A DNA stretch of 64,000 nt. It comes from Streptomyces radicis. GTDB taxonomy: Bacteria > Actinomycetota > Actinomycetes > Streptomycetales > Streptomycetaceae. Shown piece by piece: positions 59,539 to 64,000 of the stretch (position 1 is the first letter of the stretch; every line of letters begins with the position of its first letter). Position numbers and translations under genes: made by a program. The notes below the pieces were generated by a model. The model was not told the DNA's origin. It saw nothing but the letters and a program-made list of their open reading frames with translations, and did not search any database. The DNA is taken from contig NZ_RBDY01000018.1 of NCBI RefSeq assembly GCF_003626575.1, forward strand, positions 62,001 to 126,000, given 5' to 3'.

Positions 59539-60489
59539 TCATCGCTCGGCGAGCAGGGCCTCCGCGATGGCGACGTCCGGAACGCTGTGCGCGGTGGTGT
59601 CGCCGTTCTCGAGGTCCCACAGGGCGGTCTGGAGCACACGGGCGAGCGTCCAGGCCGTCGCGCGCCCCCGGTCGAGGCCGACGACCTCGGTCATCAGGTC
59701 GAAACGCCGCAGAACGGCCCGGCGCACGCTCGCGGTGGCGACCACGTCGTCCCAGCGGTTGTGCAGGGCGGGGAGCAGGTCGAACCCCGGGTCGCCCGCG
59801 AGCGGCTTGGGGTCGATCGCCAGCCAGGGCTCCCTGGGGTCCGACGGGTGCGCGCCCAGGACGTTGTCGTAGTGCAGGTCCCAGTGCAGCAGCCGGTCGC
59901 CCGGCTCCCCGCGCACCTCGGCGAGCGCGCCGGCACAGGCGTCGAGCAGGCGGCGGCGCTCCGGGTCGGCGACGCGGGCCAGCGCGGGCGGAACGCGCTC
60001 CAGCATGCGGGCTGCGATATCGCCGAGGCGGCGCATCCCCTCGGGCGCGGGGGCCGAGGTCAGCCGGGCGAGCAGCCCCGAGAGCGTCTCCAGGGCGGCC
60101 AGGTCATCGGCGACGGTGGCCAACGAGCGGCGCGCGTCGAGGCGTTCGAGCAGCATGGACCCCGTTGCGGGGGCGTGGTCGATCAGGCGCACGGCGCCGT
60201 CGCCGCCCCAGGCGCGCAGGGCGGTCGGCTCGCCCTCGGTCTCGTCGTCGACGGGCTGGACCTTGAGCACGGCCGGGCTTCCGTCCGCCCGCAGCACGGG
60301 CACCACGAGCGCGACCGCCCCGCACGCGGCGGGCCCGTCCGTCCGCAGCCGCCACGCGTCGAGGCGCGCGTCGACCAGCGCGGGCAGCGCGCCCGCCCAC
60401 GCCCGCCCGCGCTCCCCGGCGTATGTGGCGTGCGCGGCGACGAGCGCGTCGGGGACCTGGACGCCGTGGCGCGAGGGGCTGATGGCCAT
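59539..60489 (-). CDS. Aminoglycoside/hydroxyurea resistance-type kinase
   Basis: A 316-residue protein of the APH(6)/hydroxyurea phosphotransferase group. N-lobe ATP-binding Lys in PAVLKVQP near residue 75, then the catalytic loop LLHWDLHYDNVLGA, and the Mg-binding Asp in LAIDPKPLAGDPGFDL, a phrase typical of StrA/HUR-like kinases. It could inactivate an antibiotic or phosphorylate a natural metabolite. CAGGAGG lies ten bases before the ATG at 60489. It has no clear operon partner. Confidence 0.87.
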   Translation of the reverse strand: MAISPSRHGVQVPDALVAAHATYAGERGRAWAGALPALVDARLDAWRLRTDGPAACGAVALVVPVLRADGSPAVLKVQPVDDETEGEPTALRAWGGDGAVRLIDHAPATGSMLLERLDARRSLATVADDLAALETLSGLLARLTSAPAPEGMRRLGDIAARMLERVPPALARVADPERRRLLDACAGALAEVRGEPGDRLLHWDLHYDNVLGAHPSDPREPWLAIDPKPLAGDPGFDLLPALHNRWDDVVATASVRRAVLRRFDLMTEVVGLDRGRATAWTLARVLQTALWDLENGDTTAHSVPDVAIAEALLAER

Positions 60490-60612
60490 GGGTGCGATGC
60501 CTCCTGCCGGGGGAAGGGCACCAGCCTCCCCCGGCGGGTGCGGACGATCAAACGGGATTCCCGCGAGGGGCGGACGCGGGAGGGCGCCGGTCCCCGGCCG
60601 ACCCCGCGGGCA

Positions 60613-60641
60613 GCGGCCGCAGCACCCCGTGCCGCGGCCGC
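60613..60641. terminator. Hairpin behind the sugar ABC operon
   Basis: GCGGCCGC (60613-60620) and GCGGCCGC (60634-60641), inverted around 13 bases and extendable with flanking G/C pairs, 33 bases past the binding-protein stop. No T tract. Confidence 0.5.
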
Positions 60642-60673
60642 CCACGCGTCAGGCCCTGGCGGCACCGCCGCCC

Positions 60674-61996
60674 TCAGCTCGCGGCGTTGATCGCGTCGCC
60701 CAGCTCGTTGAAGAAGTCCTCCGTCGCCTCCTCGGGCGATGACTGCCCGAAGATGATCACCTGGTAGTAGCGGTTGAGCAGGACCTCGATGTCGCTGGCC
60801 CCGCTCGGGGTGATCGGGGGAGTGTCGCCGACCTCCTCGCTCATCGCCTCGGTGAAGGCCAGCGACTCCCTGCCCGCCTCGTCGAGCAGCGGCTCCACGG
60901 CGTCCCAGAACGCCGGGTTGGCGGGCTCGCCCCGGTCCAGGCCGAAGATCTCGGCCACGCGCGTGTCGTTGGAGAGGAAGTCGATCAACAGGGCGGCCTC
61001 GGCGGGGTGTTCGGTCGTGGAGGCCGCCGACCAGTACATCGAGGGCTTCAGATACTGGAAGCCCTCCTCCGTGTCGGCGTCGACCGGCCAGTTGGCCAGG
61101 GTGTAGTCGAAGTCGGGCGCCGCCGACTGGTAGGCGATGAACTGCCCGGCCGGGATGAACCCCATGGCCGTGCTGCCCGTCACCAGGCCGCTCTGGTCGA
61201 GCGGCAGGCCCAGGGTCTCGCTCAGCTCGGACGCCGAGGGCGCGGCCCCGCTGTCGATGTAGTCGAGCGTGCGCTGCCAGTAGGAGATCAGGAGTTCGGG
61301 GTCGAGGGCGAGCTCGCCGTTCTCGTCGAAGACCTGCCCGCCGTGCTGGCGGGCCCACACGGTGAGCGAGAAGGAGTCGCCCCCGAACGGGCTCAGCCCG
61401 TGCGCCTCGCCGTCGGACGCCTCGCTCAGCTCGATCGACGTGCGCTCGAAGTCCTCCCACGTCCACGAGGTGGTGTCGGGGATCTCGACGCCGTACTCCT
61501 CGAAGAGCGTGGTGTTGATGAGGATGCCGTTGGTCGTGGCGCCCGTCGGCACCGCGTACAGGTCGCCGTCCACGCGGCCCGTGTCCAGGACGTTCGGGTC
61601 AAGGTCCGAGACATCCAGGATGTTGTTCACGGTCGCGAGGTCGAGCAGGGCGCCCCGCTCGGCGTAGGAGGAGAGATAGATCTGGTCGAACTGCGAGACG
61701 TCGGGCATGTCCCCGGCCGCGGTCGTGGTCGCGAGCCGGTCCCAGTAGCCGGTCCAGTCGGCGTACTGCGGCTCGACGTCGATGTTCGGGTACTCCTCCT
61801 CGAACAGCTCGATCGCCTCGATCGTCTGCTGCGTCCTGGCGTCCGCGCCCCACCAGTTCATGCTGATGGTCACGTCCTCGTCGGACAGCTCGGGATGGAG
61901 GACGGGATCGGCCCCCACCCCGCAGGCGGCGAGGGTCACCCCGGCCGTGGCGGCGGCGACGCCCGCGCGTACCGTGCGCGACGTATGACGTTTCAT
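60674..61996 (-). CDS. Sugar ABC transporter substrate-binding lipoprotein
   Basis: A 440-residue extracellular solute-binding protein of family 1. Lipobox TLAAC near residue 26. The fold is recognised from TISMNWWGADARTQQTIEAI, DMPDVSQFDQIYLSSYAERG, the loop AVPTGATTNGILINTTLF and the C-terminal helices. The family carries oligosaccharides or polyols. The ATG at 61996 is six bases after GGGAGG; an ATG two codons upstream is too close. It is the third gene of an operon with two permeases; as usual in actinomycetes, no dedicated ATPase gene is present and a shared MsiK-type ATPase would serve. Confidence 0.93.
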   Translation of the reverse strand: MKRHTSRTVRAGVAAATAGVTLAACGVGADPVLHPELSDEDVTISMNWWGADARTQQTIEAIELFEEEYPNIDVEPQYADWTGYWDRLATTTAAGDMPDVSQFDQIYLSSYAERGALLDLATVNNILDVSDLDPNVLDTGRVDGDLYAVPTGATTNGILINTTLFEEYGVEIPDTTSWTWEDFERTSIELSEASDGEAHGLSPFGGDSFSLTVWARQHGGQVFDENGELALDPELLISYWQRTLDYIDSGAAPSASELSETLGLPLDQSGLVTGSTAMGFIPAGQFIAYQSAAPDFDYTLANWPVDADTEEGFQYLKPSMYWSAASTTEHPAEAALLIDFLSNDTRVAEIFGLDRGEPANPAFWDAVEPLLDEAGRESLAFTEAMSEEVGDTPPITPSGASDIEVLLNRYYQVIIFGQSSPEEATEDFFNELGDAINAAS

Positions 61997-62011
61997 GGTC
62001 ATCCTCCCTTG

Positions 62012-62866
62012 CTACTTGCCGCCTGTGGTGGCGATGCCGCGGAGCAGGAATCGCTGGCCGAACAGGAACACCAGGAACACCGGGATCAGCGACACGACGC
62101 TCATGGCGAACATGGCGCCGTAATCGGACTGGGTCTGTGCGTCGATGAACGAACGCAGCGCCACGGGCACCGTGTAGAGATCGGGCTTGGTCACGAAGAT
62201 GAGTTGCGTGAAAAAGTCGTTCCACGTCCAGATGAACGTGAAGATCGCCGTCGTCGCGAGCGCGGGCACCATGAGCGGCAGCATGATCTGCCCGTAGATG
62301 CGCAGATGCCCCGCCCCGTCGATCCGCGCCGCCTCGTCCAGCTCCCGGGGAATGCCCCGGATGAACTGCACCATCAGGAAGATGAAGAACGCGTCCGTCG
62401 CCAGGAACTTCGGCACGATGAGCGGGAGATAGGTGTTGATCCAGCCGAGCTGCGCGTAGAAGACATACTGCGGAATGATCAGGACATGGATCGGCAGCAT
62501 GATCGTGACCAGCATGGCCACAAAGGCGAACCCTCGCATCCTGAAGCGGAGGCGCGCGAACGCGTAGGCCGCCATCGAGCACGAGATGAGATTTCCGATC
62601 ACCGAACCGAGCACGACCAGAAACGAGTTGAGCAGATATGTGCTGAACGGGTACGCCAGCGCGTCCCAGCCGTTCGGATAGTGGTCGAAGTCGAAGGTGT
62701 CGATGAACAGGCCCGAGCTGGTGAAGATGTCGGAGTTCGGGCGCAGCGAGCTGGCCACCATCCACAGCAGCGGATAGAGCATCAGGAGGCACACGATGAT
62801 CAGGCCGACGTGCTTGATCACGCGGGCGACGCGTCGCCGCCTGGTGGTCGGATAAGCGTCAGTCAT
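62012..62866 (-). CDS. Sugar ABC transporter permease (MalG-like)
   Basis: A 284-residue permease with six membrane segments. The EAA loop is IPRELDEAARIDGAGHLRIY, which docks on the ATPase. LIIVCLLMLYPLLWMVASSL opens the first segment, and the C-terminus fits the MalG subgroup. The start lies inside the end of the upstream permease gene, overlapping by eight bases, and the binding-protein gene follows after 15 bases. Confidence 0.94.
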   Translation of the reverse strand: MTDAYPTTRRRRVARVIKHVGLIIVCLLMLYPLLWMVASSLRPNSDIFTSSGLFIDTFDFDHYPNGWDALAYPFSTYLLNSFLVVLGSVIGNLISCSMAAYAFARLRFRMRGFAFVAMLVTIMLPIHVLIIPQYVFYAQLGWINTYLPLIVPKFLATDAFFIFLMVQFIRGIPRELDEAARIDGAGHLRIYGQIMLPLMVPALATTAIFTFIWTWNDFFTQLIFVTKPDLYTVPVALRSFIDAQTQSDYGAMFAMSVVSLIPVFLVFLFGQRFLLRGIATTGGK

Positions 62867-63803
62867 TGTAGAAAACCCAATACTTGGAGGCCCAGAAGTT
62901 CAGCGCCGTGAAGGCTCCGATGATGATGAGCAGCAGCCACGCGAGGGCCGAGGCATAGCCCATGCGGAAGCTGCCGAATCCCTCCTGATAGAGGTAGAGC
63001 GAGAAGAAGAGCGTCGAATCGCTCGGCCCGCCCCTGCCGTTGGAGATGATGTACGCCTGGGTGAACGACTGGAAGCTGCCGATCAGCCCGAGCACGAGGT
63101 TGAAGAAGATGATCGGGCTCAGCAGCGGCAGCGTGAGGGAGAACAGCTGCCGCTTCTTCGACGCCCCGTCGGTCGCCGCGGCCTCGTACAGCTCGCGCGG
63201 TATCTGCCGCAGGCCCGCGAGGAAGATGACCATCGGCGCGCCGAACGTCCACACATGCAGGATGACCAACGTGCCGAGCGCGGTGTCCGGATCGGTCACC
63301 CACCCCGGGCCCTCCACGCCGAAGAGGGCAAGGAATGCGTTTACCAGGCCCTCGGTGCCGAAGACCAGCCGCCACAGCACCGCGATCGCCACGCTCGCGC
63401 CCAGCAGCGAGGGCAGATAGAGGACCGAGCGGTAGAGGGAGAGCCCCCGGATGCCCCGGTCCAGCACGAGCGCCAGGGCCAGCGCGACGGCCAGCTGGAG
63501 CGGGACCGACACGATGACATAGGTGAACGTGACCTGGAGCGACTGGGCGAGCCGGTCGTCCGTCAACATCCGCCTGATGTTGTCAAGTCCCGTGAACTCC
63601 GGGTCCTGCAAGAGGTTGTAGTCCGTGAACGCCAGATACAGCGACGCGATCATCGGCCCGACCGTGATGCCGAGCAGTCCGATCACCCAGGGGGCCAGGA
63701 AGAACGCGGCGGCCTTGTTGTCGCGCGACCGCTCCTGTTTCCCCGCCGTGTCGAGCCGGGAGCGCGAACGGCTGAGGTTCCTGAACTCCCCGAGCGCGCT
63801 CAC
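62859..63803 (-). CDS. Sugar ABC transporter permease (MalF/UgpA-like)
   Basis: A 314-residue permease with a charged cytoplasmic N-terminus, then FLAPWVIGLLGITVGPMIAS and five further membrane segments. The EAA loop is IPRELYEAAATDGASKKRQL. It is the first gene of the operon. The GTG has GGAGGG upstream. A possible -10 (TAGAGT, minus strand, 63979-63974) and a palindrome lie about 150-175 bases upstream. Confidence 0.94.
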   Translation of the reverse strand: MSALGEFRNLSRSRSRLDTAGKQERSRDNKAAAFFLAPWVIGLLGITVGPMIASLYLAFTDYNLLQDPEFTGLDNIRRMLTDDRLAQSLQVTFTYVIVSVPLQLAVALALALVLDRGIRGLSLYRSVLYLPSLLGASVAIAVLWRLVFGTEGLVNAFLALFGVEGPGWVTDPDTALGTLVILHVWTFGAPMVIFLAGLRQIPRELYEAAATDGASKKRQLFSLTLPLLSPIIFFNLVLGLIGSFQSFTQAYIISNGRGGPSDSTLFFSLYLYQEGFGSFRMGYASALAWLLLIIIGAFTALNFWASKYWVFYND

Positions 63804-63951
63804 CGGAAGCCCTCCGCGTCCCGTGGTGGCCCCGACCGTTCATGACGCCGTCCTGGCGCGTCCGCTCTGCGGCGCTGTTGAGCTCGTTTCACGCACATGA
63901 CCTTCAGTCGCCTCTCCATGCGAAGGGACCGTGCGCAGCGCGTCCCACGAG

Positions 63952-63967
63952 ACGCCGGCGCCGGCGT
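63952..63967. promoter_or_regulatory. Palindrome downstream of the sugar operon -10
   Basis: ACGCCGGCGCCGGCGT is a 16-base perfect palindrome just downstream of a possible -10 for the permease operon. LacI-family repressors often bind such sites, with CG at the centre. GC-rich palindromes also arise by chance in this DNA. Confidence 0.35.
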
Positions 63968-64000
63968 GGCGCGACTCTAGGGGCCGAGTGATCGTTCACA

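Noticed and set aside
60506..60535. Hairpin GCCGGGGG/CCCCCGGC as a terminator
   Set aside because: It lies upstream of the kinase gene's start and includes its ribosome-binding region, so it is more likely a chance stem or a leader structure than the end of an operon.
1..64000. CRISPR arrays, tRNA or rRNA genes, integrase or prophage
   Set aside because: I saw no regularly spaced repeats, no cloverleaf or rRNA blocks, and no integrase or phage structural protein. I could not run a search program, so a single tRNA could have been missed.

Overview
The window is high-GC DNA from a filamentous actinomycete, most likely Streptomyces or a close relative. The case rests on the base composition, frequent GTG and TTG starts, many ATGA/GTGA stop-start overlaps, an XRE regulator with DUF397 partners, a MalR-type LacI regulator beside starch enzymes, an iron box of the DmdR/IdeR type, a small laccase and a streptogrisin-type protease. 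I recognised no rRNA or tRNA gene, CRISPR array or origin. Two genes or operons run off the edges: a YcaO gene at the left and the promoter of a sugar ABC operon at the right.

Left part. Positions 1-5799 (minus strand) carry a RiPP locus of the azol(in)e (TOMM) type: a YcaO protein, a leader-binding cyclodehydratase partner and a SARP/AfsR-type regulator; no precursor peptide is visible. A VapBC-type toxin-antitoxin pair follows (6012-6712). Then comes an extracellular oxidation locus (6869-12444): a cupredoxin/3-keto-disaccharide hydrolase fusion, a ThuA/PQQ-sugar dehydrogenase fusion and a divergent small laccase. Next are gatA, two small secreted proteins, a PL8 polysaccharide lyase, a phosphotransferase, a three-gene micro-operon of very small proteins, and an XRE-DUF397-DUF397 set that contains the fossil end of a second XRE gene. 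A large GH87-type alpha-1,3-glucanase and a DUF4331 protein close this part.

Middle. Positions 26138-35947 look like one catabolic island for polyhydroxybutyrate: 3-hydroxybutyrate dehydrogenase, a GAF/PucR regulator, a secreted PHB depolymerase, and a divergent branched-chain-type ABC transporter operon that ends in an alpha/beta hydrolase. After a lipoprotein and a second hydrolase comes a compact minus-strand cassette (37458-39890): SAM methyltransferase, UbiA prenyltransferase and a Pyr4-like membrane terpene cyclase, which is the logic of a meroterpenoid pathway. An EF-G paralogue with a structured leader follows.

Right part. Positions 42404-51062 are a starch/maltodextrin locus: two secreted alpha-amylases, alpha-glucosidase AglA and the MalR repressor, with matching palindromic operators. 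The two amylases are separated by a 1.3-kb non-coding stretch holding a large imperfect palindrome. An iron-regulated divergent pair follows, a penicillin acylase fused to a siderophore-type acetyltransferase and a siderophore-interacting reductase. Then come a TetR regulator, an SGNH hydrolase, a streptogrisin-like protease, a lone TnpB element that seems to have cut the protease from an upstream promoter, a small-molecule kinase, and a sugar ABC transporter operon.

As a whole the window is an accessory, secretion-rich region for polymer degradation (starch, alpha-1,3-glucan, uronic polysaccharides, PHB, protein) with two specialised-metabolite loci inserted in it.
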